From: Diprion similis
Taxonomy: Eukaryota; Arthropoda; Insecta; Hymenoptera; Diprionidae
Length of the DNA stretch: 64,000 nt
Direction of reading: 5' to 3'
NCBI RefSeq assembly: GCF_021155765.1
Contig: NC_060106.1
Location: 20,486,031-20,550,030, forward strand
Below the pieces are notes generated by a model. That model had not been told where the DNA came from. It saw nothing but the letters and a program-made list of their open reading frames with translations, and did no database searches. The translations under genes and the position numbers were made by a program. Positions 12,823 to 25,071 of this stretch are shown in pieces. Numbering within the stretch: position 1 is the first letter of the stretch; each line of letters begins with the position of its first letter.

Positions 12823-13846
12823 CAATCCTCAATGTTGACTTGGATACATTAATATTATTGGAGTTCGAAATTAACAGATGAATCATTTAAGTTCAGAGTT
12901 GAATATAGAACACAGATTTTGAGAGTCGGACCATCTTTGCTACTTATGGCGATGTTTTATTCAACCAGGAATCCGAAATCGTCATTGATTAAGGACAGAG
13001 GATTCCTAATAATTTGAAATTTGACGTATCGAATAGACACTTGGTTTCGCATTTGATGGTTTGCAATGAGTAGCATGACTTGAGATATGACATTCGTTAG
13101 AATGATGAGTATACTCTTGACTACGATGATTCAACTTGTTCGAGAAGGAATATAGCATCTTTCAATTTTAAAAATGTGTTAGAAATGAATTGAGCAGCGC
13201 ATACAGCCTTCTTCGCCTCTTAATAATACATTACTTTGACCAAGTTACACAATACATACCTCTTAGTAATACAATCATTCTGTGAAACTGAGATTTTAGT
13301 ATCGCGACTATTTTTGTCTTGTATACATAGCGATAATATTGCGTATTATTGAAGAGACAGATTCTCGATGACGATATTGACTTTTATATATGTAATCAAA
13401 TCTTGGTAACTAGTTGTTACTTGTTGAAATTGTTAGAAATTGTGAAGAAATCAGGGCGTTATATTTCATTTCTGAAACGTACAACGACCATTTTTTGTAA
13501 AATAGCCTTGATAACATAGTAATATCATATTATTCTCCCATCGGAAGGTTTGTCAATAGTTCTTAGGAGCAGTGCTGTCGAGTCAAGTGTGTATCATACA
13601 GGCAGTATAATGTATGTAATGAGATGACGTTGCCAAAGTCACATGGTAGAAATTACATAGAACGAAATTTTACAAACTCGATAACGATTCGAATACGTCG
13701 AATTAAGAACCAAGATTGCTTCTCCCGTTAAATTATTATACATTCCAAGGACTCTCGCGGTTTGGTTGGAACAGATCCAATCCAGTTTGCCAAAGGCTTG
13801 CTCCAAGTTACTTTTGCAATCCTTTTGTATAGATATAGTCGTCCTC

Positions 13847-13852
13847 AATAAA
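13847..13852 (+). terminator. chn: candidate chn poly(A) signal AATAAA
   Basis: A canonical hexamer about 1 kb after the chn stop, followed by a GT-rich stretch. It would give a 3' UTR of about 1.05 kb. Bases 12823-13846 show no coding potential. Confidence 0.5.
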
Positions 13853-13869
13853 CAGTGTGACTTGAATTG

Positions 13870-15484
13870 AAGTCTTTTACGTGAGTTGAGGTAATATTCT
13901 AATAAGTCTCATTATCAAGTAACACTGTCTTCAGAGACTAACTGTATATACGTCTAACATATTTTGCCGAGACGTAAGTAGGGAAGTAAGAAAAGAAATT
14001 CACTTCCCGAATATGTGCATCTTTTTATAACATGCTATTTGTACAATTATCTTGTTTACGTTATTATATAAAATATATCTATTGACAACCTTATCATCCA
14101 AGAATATTATATCCATTCCTACTCAATTTCCCATTCAATTTACGTGTCGATTTTAAATTGGAAACTCGCAAAAATTGAATTCGGTGAAATTTCTACAGGA
14201 AATTACACAAGAATAAATAATACCTCGGACTGTTGCAAATAAAAATTATAAGAACTATACAGTCAAGCAGCGAGTGCTCGTCCCATTTACTAAGAAAAAT
14301 AACGGTCAAGAGCTTTGTGAAGACATAGTTGAACGTCATATAACTTCTTACATCCGAAATAATCGTTTCAAACCGAAAACGAAACGTTTTGAAGTGAGTA
14401 TGACTTCCATATGGAAATACTGCGAATACTTACGAATTTAGTGTTGGTGTGAAGGCGCAACCGTGAAGATGCAATCGCGATCGTCATTTGTTTAGCGTTA
14501 AAAAAAACCAGTCCCAAAAATACGGCGTGAAAATGAAACACTCGGTGACTTTGAACTGTATATTTGACGAACACTTACTAATACCAGTCCCACGCATCGT
14601 GTTAATTGCGAAAAATTATTGAATTCAGCACGAATTTGAACAGATTCGTGACGCAGGATGCGAGCGAGGCACGTTCGAATTTTTCAGCGCCCTATGATTC
14701 CCCTATAAATACCTGCGCTTGCTTTTGTTGGATTACCAATAAAATAAATCATCATGAAACCAACCTGATCTCTGTCCCCTCTTCTTTCTGTGTTACCCAC
14801 ATTGTTACGTGTTATTATCACGTTATTATTAACAAAAGTAAAAGAAATCGTTTGCGATAGAGTGTAGCCGACAAATGTATAAAAAAAACACAAGGTAATC
14901 CCACTTGTAAACTTTTACTCTGCTGTTGACATATCCACAAACGTCGTGCCGTGCATTACTTCTGTTACCTACTGTCAGTAAATAGAGTAAATATAGATCA
15001 GCTACCGACATTGATTTCTCGCTGAAAATTAGTTTTAAAAAAAGTCAGTTGGACAGTGCTGCGCTCTGTATGAAGCTTTGGTCAAATTTTGTGTGCTGTA
15101 TGATTCACCTTTCTCAATTTGTAGCCAATGATCTCGTCGATGCCGAAGAATTCCAAATTTCAAACTTCTGAGCGTCGTGAAAAACTGTCATTCACGCGTA
15201 ACACTTAAAAATATTTTTATGAAGTGAAACAACTAGTGACAAGTGTCTATTAAAACGTGGTTCACTCACATTATATAGCCTCCTTTTTTAGTTAACGTTT
15301 TTTACACTGAAAGCCAGATCGGGGACAAGAATTTTTAGGTTATAAACAGCGTTGGTAAATACCCGCGGTTTGAACAACACTCGTGTGTATCGAACTGTCG
15401 AATGTAATGAAGCTCAGTAAAGTGTCTGGCTGATTGCTTCAATTACTCGTTTATATTACAAATAACGTACATGAATTACGAGCA
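13870..15484. other. chn-HAUS3 intergenic region
   Basis: AT-rich and without a supported gene. The HAUS3 promoter and leader should lie in its last few hundred bases. I see no clear TATA box. Confidence 0.4.
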
Positions 15485-18400
15485 ATGGAAGTAACGGGAT
15501 TAATTTTGCACAAAAAAATTCATGAAATCTTTCCCGACGTATCGCCCAACATAACTCCAGAAATATTAAACAGAATATGCCACCAATCGGACAGCCAGCA
15601 ATTCTTAGAATGGTTTTGCTTTCATGTTACTCGTGACAATTTTTTATCAGATGAGGATATCCAAATGTAAGTATTTTTAATATTTCAATTGAAAACAAAC
15701 TGGCACACCGATGAACCTCCAAGCAAGTAAAATAGATTTATCTTCATTTTATTTTTTTCTTGACTGAATTGCAGAAAACAACATCTAACAAAAACTAATA
15801 AATGGTTAACCGACGGTCTGAATACCGAGATCGAACAGGCCACTGCGAACTGCCCTGAGCTACGCCGACTCCTATATTCTAAGATTACAGATGAAACAGA
15901 CTATAATTGTGAATATGAAGTGGAGAGAGAAGCTTATAAAGAGGAATGGGCATACTTGCAGCTCCTCGAACAAAGCGTTCAGAATTTAAAGTATGTCATT
16001 TTAATATAAAATTTTTCTGGATCTAAAATACTAAGAAATTCTGGGTTACAGGGAACAGGAAGACAAAGTGAACGAAGACGTTGAACAGCAACAAATTGAG
16101 CTTGCCAAAGCAAGTAGCGAATTGGAAGAACGTTTCAAGGACTGTTTGGACCTCACAAGGGATTTTGACGAAGTTCATAGAGTTCTGCAAAAAGATGTCG
16201 AAAATTTGATCAATGTTTATGCCGACGCTGCTGAGATGGTACAAGACTTGAAATCAAAAAGTTATCTTAACGATTAATAATTTATGAGAGATAATTTCTA
16301 CTATGTCATTAAAAACAAACAATACATATTTTGAATATTTGGTTCAGAAAGGACCCGCTGTCGTTTGGACCCAGATGCCTTTAGAGCTGTGCAAAACTCA
16401 GACCGAGATGTATATGAATTATTTAACTGCTTGTATAAAACGACATTTTGGGAACACTGGCAAAGATGAACATATCAATGATTCAGACTATAATACTTTT
16501 ATGGAAGACAGCAGAGACAGACGCGGAGAAGAAATATTGCAAGAATTATCCGTTTGTCTCAGAAAGTAAATCATTAATCAGTATCACAATATTCTTTATC
16601 GCTGTATCAAGTTTAATTTTTTTAAATGTACAAACATCAAATTTGGTTTACAGCTTAATTACTTCGAAGACCGAAGAGATCACTAGCAAAGCGAGCGCAG
16701 ATGCTTGCTTGGCGATGCAAGAACTAGCGGCGAATATATACAACAATGGTAACCCAAAGCTGCCTCAATCACAAGCGCAGCTCGAGTGAGTATAAGGTCT
16801 ATGCTTGACATCTGTAATATCTTCTAAAGATCTCAAATAGGTGATTGTTTCAGGGCGGAGGTAACGGAGTTGATCGGAAAGAGAGATTATTTAGAAGAAA
16901 ACGTCCGACTTTGGCGAGAAAATCAAGTGGAGGAGGCGGTAACGCATTCTGCAGAATTTTTCATAACTGAAATTCTTGTGCTGGATGCTCGGCTTCGATA
17001 CGAGAGAAGGGAACACCGTCTATCCAGTATGCTTCGCCTTCGGGAATTAGCACGTGAACGTGGACACGCGCACTCTGACCTGCTTTGTATGCTCCTTGAA
17101 TTGCAATTCAACAGAGTTATGGAAGCGGTTGAATTCGCCGCAGATGCCCGCTATTATCTCTCCACCGAATACTCGCTCTCTTCAGTGAGAGATGTGTGTA
17201 TATTTTTATTGTCTGTTTTTCGAGTGTAATGACATAATTACCAAGAAAAAAACAATGGTTCCCATTCATTTTTTTAACTGGTCCATTTCAATTACAGAAC
17301 ATCATGCAGCAAATGCAAGCCGAATATGACACTATAGTTTCAGGCCCACCCGCTAAGAGGAATGTATACAACAAAATATTTATTTCTATGATGAATGGTA
17401 ACGTAAATGACATTGATTCTTTGGCCTCGTCCATGAGGCAGTTCAAACGGTTAGTAGCAGATAATGAAGCAAACGAGGAAAAAATATTCGGCGACGATGT
17501 TGACGGCAGAATAAACGGGGTCATATCATTGTGAGTACAGGGCAACGTATAAATAAATATCTCTGAAACTACGTAATTTCGACAGTTTTCATCCCAACCA
17601 AGTAAACCTCATAAAAAATTCCAGATCAGCGGCCTTATTTCCGAAAATTATTCGACTTCCTGTTTAACATTTTTTGATACTCCTATACTTCTATCCTACG
17701 TATATGTTTTCCACTCAAACGCATGTACCTCGTACTATCACCTTTATTTTCCATGCAATTTACACATCTAAATTTATCTCCTTGGCCGCAACTGTTTCCG
17801 AATCATACGTCAAAGTTGTGAAATTTGAAATCCTCACGTTAGAGATGTTAGTGGACATGTTTATGTATGCAATTCATCAATTTTTTGCTCATCTTATTTT
17901 CAAATTCCGCAAATATTTGGTTTCCAATCGACTAACAGTTTACTGACATTACCGATAATGGGGTGTTCATAACTAACCTATGGTTTGGAGGATTTTTTAC
18001 CTAATTTAATCGGAATACTTGTGATCACGATGAACAAATAACTATTCAATTGAAAGTCTTATTGAAATAATGAAAATTAATTTCTGTCGATATTTACTTT
18101 TCCTGTGGAATTAGAATCTTCCTGCTCATGAATTTAGAAACTGTAATGTTTATTTACGATCTGCCATGCATATGCATATTTATATAACGCAACTATACGT
18201 GTCATTTGGACTTTAAAAACGATGTCATGAACATTTTAAACCACCGCAACCGGTAAAACTTTTTTTCTATAGGGAAGACCAGCTGAACGAAGTTTATCAA
18301 CGGGAAATAAACAACGGCCGCACATCAAGCTTAATATCAACATCGTTTGAAACAGCAACGCGAACTAAGGAAGTGGTCAGCCGGGTTTCACAGCTTGAAA

Positions 18401-18783
18401 ACGACGTTGCAGCTCGCAGAAAACGACTCAAGGAAAAACTGGTAGTTTTTTTTTTATAGAGAAGTAAAACTTGAATTATCCAAGTATTTGTAAAAGTTGG
18501 CTCATTCATCCTCGATCTTATGATTTCAATTTCGAAACGCTTGCTTTTTACGAATGCAAAGAACAATTATAATTATTCATCTCAAAAGACTTTCCTCGTA
18601 ACAAATCGTGTTGATCTTATATATCATTATTCTACTTTTTTACAGCGTAAAAACGTCGACGGATTTGAGTGGGAAAAGTTGATTCTTTGGCAGAGATTCC
18701 TCGCTGATCCTAATTCCGTGAAAAAGGTTTATGATGACGCTCAGAAGAAGCTGGAACAGTTGCACTTTGGTACCAGTTTTTGA
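15485..18783 (+). CDS. HAUS3: HAUS augmin-like complex subunit 3
   Basis: HAUS3 (Dgt3 in Drosophila) is a coiled-coil subunit of augmin, which recruits gamma-tubulin to spindle microtubules to nucleate branches. The join is 15485-15666, 15775-15990, 16052-16238, 16348-16565, 16654-16785, 16854-17184, 17298-17530, 18273-18441 and 18646-18783. It totals 1806 nt, giving 601 aa against about 603 for human HAUS3, and all phases match. The N-terminal FLEWFCFHV segment matches the conserved HAUS3 start (FLKWFC in human). It is followed by long charged helices, with heptad-rich stretches around the end of exon 2, exon 3 and exon 6. Other donors are close to consensus, but the donor of intron 3 (GTACAA at 16239) is weak. 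Intron 7 is the longest (about 740 bp). The ATG at 15485 is the first in frame in the exon and sits just before the conserved domain. Confidence 0.9.
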
Positions 18784-18847
18784 GAAAGACTAGTTTAATT
18801 ACATAAAGCAAAGCACCTATTTTTGGAATTTATTGTGTAAGAAAAGA

Positions 18848-18853
18848 AATAAA
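18848..18853 (+). terminator. HAUS3: HAUS3 poly(A) signal AATAAA
   Basis: A canonical hexamer 65 bp after the HAUS3 stop codon, implying a very short 3' UTR. Confidence 0.65.
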
Positions 18854-18869
18854 ATCGAATTATGACAAA

Positions 18870-19556
18870 TATTGTAATCAAACATATGGATAATAGAATT
18901 AAGTATTAGAATTAAAAGTCATGCAAAGAGAAAAGAAAATTCATTAATAATCTTGGAACACGATAAGTTCGGTCGTAGAACTCGGAATAAAAAGTCAATG
19001 AAAATAATCCAAGCATATTGATTTAAAAAGAGAATAAAGAGAATCAGCCGAGCTGTTTTGAACTTCTCAACGAGCGTAGCGTGATTGCAACCCGCTAGCA
19101 TTGTGTTTATGAATTGAAAACGATGCAGAAATCTAAGTACTAGTTAATTAAGGTGCCTCGTGCAAGCACCTTGGCATAATAAATAGCTGTCTGCCTGCGT
19201 GGATTGGTGTGTAAATAAAGGAATGGCGCATAAATCAGCTAGCTTCAACGAACCTTGAGCTAGTTTACAAATTCATCCGATTAAATATAGCGATAATTAT
19301 AAAAACAAGATACGTTTGGGTTACATAATTGATACTGGTATCTCTGCAGGCCCATTTAGCGTGCATGACTTTTGTGCAATGCAGAGCGTGCTGATTCTCG
19401 ACGACGTAATAACCATCGAAAAAATCCTGACATCAAGAGAGTGCGATAATTCGGCTCTCTCGACATTCCTACGCTTTATACATTGTTTTGAATTTATTTC
19501 TCCAACCACTGATTGCGGTCATCACAAGCGTATACATATCGCAGCGTCAAATCAAA

Positions 19557-19588
<32 letters not shown>

Positions 19589-21578
19589 CTCTTCCCTCTT
19601 CTTTTCTCATCTTGTATAATTCTCTGCCTACACTGGCACCTGTACTTGCTCTTTGCCCATGGTGCATAATATGTTGTAAATGCATCACAAGCTTGTTCAA
19701 TATTGCCATGGACAAATAAAATAGTATCTATCTATCTATCTATCTCGCTCTCGGCTCTTTCCTTAACCTTGACCCACAGCTAGCTAAATTACAGCAGATA
19801 TACATTCGTTCGCTTTTAATGATGAATGAATAGAGCTCTCAAACATCAACATAATATCTCGAGTTTTGCAATAGCAGACTGATCATTACAGCGAAGTCAT
19901 CGAACTGAATTTCACCCCTTGTACACATCCTCGCCCTTCGATCGCACTTAGGGCTTTCATCTAAATTTAGACCGCGGTATGCGGGTAGGTATAAACGGTA
20001 CAACAACTGCCTCAGCTGACGCGTATTTAACTCCTGTTTACGGAGCCGAATAACAACAGCCCGCATTTCGCTTCGATGCCTTAATGGATCGTAGAAAGAA
20101 AAGAAACACAGGAAACGGATAAAAAGTGAAATTACAAACGGGGTTCTTTTTACCAGACCAAACAATTAAGATGCAATGTTAAAATGTAAGAAATCAGCAG
20201 TTTTCAGTATCATTCAATATAATCACAGTATTTTCCGAGGTTTCTCTTCCCGATCGAGAATAACTCTAAACCGGAATTTCCTCGTGGAGTACCCTTGGTA
20301 GATTCCAATGAAGACGAGACAAGTTATAGGCGAAAAAACGGGAAACTTGAACGGATGTTCAAAAATAACGGGCATAAACAACAGTTTCCTCGAAATGTAA
20401 ACGATACTTTTTGTTTTTCCTTTAATCAAGGTGAAATACAAACCGGGTACGATAGGCGCACGTGTTTCTCGCGCCGGGTGAACAAGGTGCGATGAATGAT
20501 AGAAGCGCGAAGGGCGGGAGGGCGACGAGAGAACAAGACACACACATTCACACACCTCCGTGGAGGCGCGCACGAGCCTCCAGTGTAACCTTGATCTGAC
20601 CTGAGGGTAGAGGGCCGAGGGTCGTGGAGGGGGGGGGGGGGGGGATAGCAAAGGGGACCGGAAGAGCTCGGTCAGGTGGTTTATGAAAAATGGGAAAGAC
20701 TGAAAGATGTCGACGAACGGTGCAGCAAGTACTCGGGACAGGAGTACGGAGAATGAATGAAGTAATTGCGGATTTACGCAGTGGCTGAATCTCGAATCGT
20801 TGAAATAATCAGCCAAGCGACCGTGTTATATTTGCGAATAACTTTGTCGGTTTGGGGTTGAATTTTGAGCGGTGTATGGTCTGGTGTGGTGGAAAACGGT
20901 ATCGAGAATAGTAGCGGATGCACACCAGCGAGTGGGTATCGATTGACCAGGCTTGCCTGAGTTAACGGTTTGTTTACACGAGCGAGTATCAAGGCGTCAC
21001 GGCGCATGCGCGAGTCGTTCCAAAACAATAATAGAGTAGGAAGGAAGGCTGGCCTGGCGGCGGCAGGGAGACAGGCAGGCAGTAGTCGCTGGCTCGATTC
21101 TCCCGTATTGCCAACGTACGGTGCCGACACGTAAGAAAACACGGATAAAACCGAGAGAGGCAGAGAGGCGCGCGCGCGCACGCACACACAGAGATATAAT
21201 AAACACGGGCGTACGACGAACGAGTAACGACGACCAACGATCGCGCACCAAAATATATTGCATATATACACAGACGTAACTACCGTCATCTCGATTCGGC
21301 AGAGAGCGTGTCGCACGGTGTAAAACTACTGGCTGGCTCTTGGCTGCGACTCTCTATCGCTGGCAGCAACGGTGTCCATAATTTCGTCAGTCGAGAATCG
21401 CTCCGACTCCGCGTGTTGTTGCCATTATTGTGCAATGTTTAATCAACTGTTCTCAATTCTAACTCTCTAAAAACTCCTGCGGGTGTAGTTTCGTTGCGTG
21501 TGTGTTCGTTCAGCTTCGATTCCGAGTGCAAGTGTTGCATATTTTGTATCTCGTGTTTGTCCGTACCAGCAGATAATA

Positions 21579-21630
<52 letters not shown>

Positions 21631-21800
21631 GCACAACCACACAGAAGCGTCAGTTACGAACGACGATTCGTCGGCAGCGCGTAGAGTGTGACGTAACGTG
21701 CAGACACTCGACGCTACTCGAACCAAAACAATAACAACAATAGGACAAAAGAACGGAGAGGCACATAAGTACCGTTGTAACAAAAGTTTGGCCGAGAGAT
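18870..21800. other. HAUS3-FRAT intergenic region
   Basis: No supported gene. It holds (CT)n at 19556-19582, (ATCT)n at 19726-19745, a 16-base G run at 20629-20644 and a long (AT)n run. From about 20.5 kb it becomes richer in CpG and repeats, consistent with an approach to the FRAT promoter. Confidence 0.45.
21581..21627. repeat. (AT)n microsatellite
   Basis: About 23 uninterrupted AT units, likely length-polymorphic. Confidence 0.95.
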
Positions 21801-21807
21801 AGAGGAA

Positions 21808-21813
21808 TATAAG
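21808..21813 (+). promoter_or_regulatory. FRAT: candidate TATA element upstream of FRAT
   Basis: TATAAG in a purine-rich context, about 0.7 kb upstream of the FRAT ATG. The leader that follows holds (TTG)n and (GA)n runs. It would fit a long unspliced leader. There is no direct evidence for the start site. Confidence 0.25.
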
Positions 21814-22015
21814 AGAGCAAATACGTGGTGCAGAAGACGATCCCCGCTCGATCGAACTCTCGTTCATCAACATTTCATATTTCGGTACAATAACAAGCCA
21901 AGTCCGCGGCGGTTGTAAGTACAGCTTATTCGAACCGCTAACGAGTCTGTTGATATACATATAAATCGTACTCGGCGGTCGAACGATATCGGGGAAAATT
22001 CCAAACTTGATTTGT

Positions 22016-22044
22016 TATTGTTGTTGTTGTTGTTGTTGTTGTTG
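22016..22044. repeat. (TTG)n microsatellite
   Basis: About nine TTG units in the presumed FRAT leader. Confidence 0.85.
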
Positions 22045-22149
22045 ACGATCGGTGATACCGTTGCCGGTTTATTCAGAGAACAGCAGAGACAACGTTAAAG
22101 CTTAGCTGGCCGAGTCATCGTCAGTGAGTGGAGACCGGAGCGAGACAGA

Positions 22150-22206
22150 GCAAGACTTGAGAGAGAGGGAGAGAGAGAGAGAGAGAAGTACAGAGAGAGA
22201 GAAAGA
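22150..22206. promoter_or_regulatory. (GA)n tract, possible GAGA-factor site
   Basis: Two nearly continuous GA runs about 300 bp upstream of the FRAT start. GA repeats bind GAGA factor (Trl) in insects. Its use here is inferred. Confidence 0.4.
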
Positions 22207-22503
22207 GGTGGGATAGTTTTCGTCATCCGGGTGAGTCACGCGCGCGACCCAGTACACCAGCAGCCCGCAAGCTCGAACTTGCCTGAACGGAGGAGAAAGA
22301 CCAACTGCATTGCGGTCGTTCTGTGGTAGCGATTCAGTGAGGTGACAGGACATACCAGTGCCGAGAGAGTAAAGAATAGCGGCAGGACCGCGAGTGACGC
22401 AGCAGCAGCAACAGCAGCAGCAGCAGTAAGAGCACAACCCGAAGGAACGAGTAGTATCCCTCTTTCACATCGCATCGCGGAGGACGTACGGACGGGAGTA
22501 AAG

Positions 22504-23088
22504 ATGCCGAGCGCAGCTGAGGAAACTACTTATTTAAATTTAATCGACGTTATGCCGCGACGAGAGGCGACGACGACGCAGGAGTTTCTAGCGAGAGACG
22601 TCGACCTGCTGGTATCCCAGATAAAGGAGAACCTTAGGCTATCAGGATTCAAGGCCAAGTCTAGCTTCACCCAGAAAAGCCGCCCTTCGCCCTACAGGAT
22701 ACCATCGAGATCGTGGGCAGATCCGGCGGCGACGTGCGAGGCCTGCAGGTTAAGAGTCGACGCGACCGAGGACGAGCGGCAACAAAGTCATCACAACTAC
22801 CATCACCACCACCACCACCACCACCATCACCACCACCATCATCATCACAATCAGAAAAGGTCGAGCACAAACGTCGACGACCCGTACGAGCTGCTTCAGG
22901 TTCTACTTCGAGAGGGTGGTCTGATTAAGGAAGCGGTCAAGAGGCTCCAAGCATCGTTGCAAGCCTCGCTACAAGCGAATCTTAAGGAGCTGGACAACGC
23001 CGAGGAGGAATCCGTCTACGAGAGGAAGCCCTACTTCTACGACTCCGAAGACGAGCCTAGGCCGGTGATACCGCCGCTTGAACTTTGA
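22504..23088 (+). CDS. FRAT: FRAT/GBP-type GSK3-binding protein, intronless
   Basis: FRAT/GBP proteins bind GSK3 and displace Axin, stabilising beta-catenin in Wnt signalling. This CDS encodes 194 aa without introns; vertebrate FRAT genes are also intronless. Two FRAT hallmarks are visible. The first is an N-terminal block beginning MPRRE (residue 17) with DVDLLVSQIKENL at 32-44, like the vertebrate MPCRRE start and EVDRLVAQI segment. The second is the GSK3-binding helix at 124-149, with DDPYELLQ and GGLIKEAVKRLQ, matching the FRATtide pattern DDPxxLLQ...LIKEAVxRL. Between them is a run of 16 histidines (100-115). The acidic C-terminus (YFYDSEDEPRP) is not one I recognise from vertebrates. 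ATG 22504 is the first in frame; ATG 22552 (residue 17) is an alternative start that aligns better with vertebrate FRAT. The family call is by motif only; overall similarity looks low. Confidence 0.85.
   Translation: MPSAAEETTYLNLIDVMPRREATTTQEFLARDVDLLVSQIKENLRLSGFKAKSSFTQKSRPSPYRIPSRSWADPAATCEACRLRVDATEDERQQSHHNYHHHHHHHHHHHHHHHHNQKRSSTNVDDPYELLQVLLREGGLIKEAVKRLQASLQASLQANLKELDNAEEESVYERKPYFYDSEDEPRPVIPPLEL
22801..22848 (+). repeat. FRAT: poly-histidine codon tract in FRAT
   Basis: Sixteen consecutive CAC/CAT codons. The mixture of two codons suggests a tract that has diverged at the DNA level while the amino acid run stayed intact. Confidence 0.95.
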
Positions 23089-23923
23089 GGTGATAGAATG
23101 AATGTATTACGGACTTAGTAGAGACCAATGCGATTTGGTACGGTAATCATAATCATAATCATAATGTCAAACAGCAACAACAACGACGACGCTAATCAAT
23201 GTGAAAAAGTGAAATTTCTACATAATTTCGACATACCCGCGTTGTTTCAGCTATACGTATCGTGCAGGACAACGAGGTATCCACGTAGTACCTACTTACA
23301 TACATACGTAGTGTCTTTGCTGATCGCGCGAGTCGCGTGTTTCCTATTGTAATATTTAATAAGGTGATCCACAAATGAACGTGAAAAACGGATTGCCAAA
23401 AACAAAACAAAAAATAAAAAATTCCACAAAAAAACAAAAACGTAACAAACGAACAGTGGCAAACTGGCAAATAAGATTGATAACAGAAAAAATGAAAAGA
23501 AAATAACAAAAAAAAACATTCTCAATATACATGTACACACACATACACATCATACGTATACACACGTTTAATTTGAAATGTTACGCTTTCGTCCGTATGA
23601 TTGAAAAAAAAAGAAAGAAAAAAAAAAAAATAGTTCCATCCGCACGCGCTCACCATTGCATTTAAATGTACAATATCAATACAGAGGTTTTCTAGAACCC
23701 GTATATATGTGGCTTGTGCGGAGTATAGATATAAACGTAATTGGGCAGGAACTCGCCTTACGCGGTCGTGTGTTTGTAAATATGGTGTGTTGTTATTTGA
23801 AGGAGTATCTAACTGTCTCTCTCTCACTCGCGGGCGCTTCGTGAACGTTCGGTCAAGATCGGCGCCGGCGTATCGACTCTGACTATATACATATAATACA
23901 CACATAGTATACAGATATATATA

Positions 23924-23945
23924 CTATAGTATACGTATACTATAG
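23924..23945. repeat. 22-bp perfect palindrome
   Basis: The half-site CTATAGTATAC is followed immediately by its exact reverse complement. In a transcript it could form a short AU-rich hairpin. Confidence 0.9.
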
Positions 23946-25025
23946 CGAGAGGCTACGTGGAAGCTCATGGCGGCGACGTATGTTACAACCTATCGATATA
24001 GCATGCCCGCAGAATACACACACACACACACACACACACTCATATACATACAAATACACAATCGGCGTATAAGGCAAGTATGCATATACATATACACGCT
24101 GTGTGATTTTATGCACGTAAGATGCGGCATACGTTTATAATTTCAATACTACCACACCACTCGTATGTATGTACAAGCCACATACTATACACCGTGGCGG
24201 CGCTCTTAAATGTATAAAGGTTTACGTACTGTATATTATGTGTACACGGCACGACGCTCGCCTTTCGCTGCTCTCAACGGTCGCGACACCATTCAACGAA
24301 TTTCATGACTCACTACTATTATTGTTATTACTACTCCGAACGAGTTCGCAAAACGCAGCTTTCTAACGATTCGCGGTAAATAAATATTGCCACGTTTCGC
24401 GGCCTGTCGACGAACAGTTTGGGAGGGGGGATTGTATTCGTTATGTATATGGTATATTGTAACCAGATTTCTTTGCGCCTCTGTATACTATTAACGTTGT
24501 TAACAATTTATCTATCATCATTCAGACTTACACATCATCCTCATTATCATAATTATTGATATTAGTTTAATTTATACAAACATATAGATATACATAATGT
24601 ACAACGTTTAAAGTTCCGAAAAGTGTAATATTATTCTGGCACCCATCGGACTAGCCAGTGTTACACCTCTTTCTCCTCCTGTAGCATAATAGGTGTGGTA
24701 CACATGTTGCACCGCAAACAAACCTGGATGATGTACACGAATAGTATGTTATGTCTAACAACAAATATATGTATGTCAACAGTACGATAAGGGAGTTGCA
24801 TAGTATACTATATGATGTAAAATGCTACTACGTCGACTTATATCAATTCGTAGTAACTGGCGAGATGAGTATGGTACATTATAAGTGTATTTTCATCGAG
24901 TTCCATCTTTGTAATCAACGATATAATAGTATGTATAGTATAAAAGATGGAAGGAGAATAACAGATAAAAATAGCAAGAATAATTCTGTACATGTGTCAA
25001 TAAGTACGGTATGTTGCTGCTTTTT

Positions 25026-25071
25026 TGTGCGTGCCTGCCTGCGTGCGTGCGTGCGTGCGTGCGTGCGTGTG
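25026..25071. repeat. (GTGC)n microsatellite
   Basis: About ten tetranucleotide units with CTGC variants at the 5' end, in the presumed FRAT 3' UTR. Confidence 0.85.

Noticed and set aside
19839-20165. Minus-strand 108-codon frame ending in GEIQFDDFAVMI, which resembles the end of an EF-hand
   Set aside because: The calcium-loop acidic residues before the glycine are missing (RMCTRG), and no partner exon is visible on that strand.
20223-20816. Minus-strand 197-codon frame
   Set aside because: Contains a poly-Pro run from the poly-G tract, no domain, and lies in the promoter-side region of FRAT.
24014-25071. Closely spaced simple repeats considered as a CRISPR-like array
   Set aside because: They are microsatellites (CA, GTGC) without regular spacers, in animal DNA.
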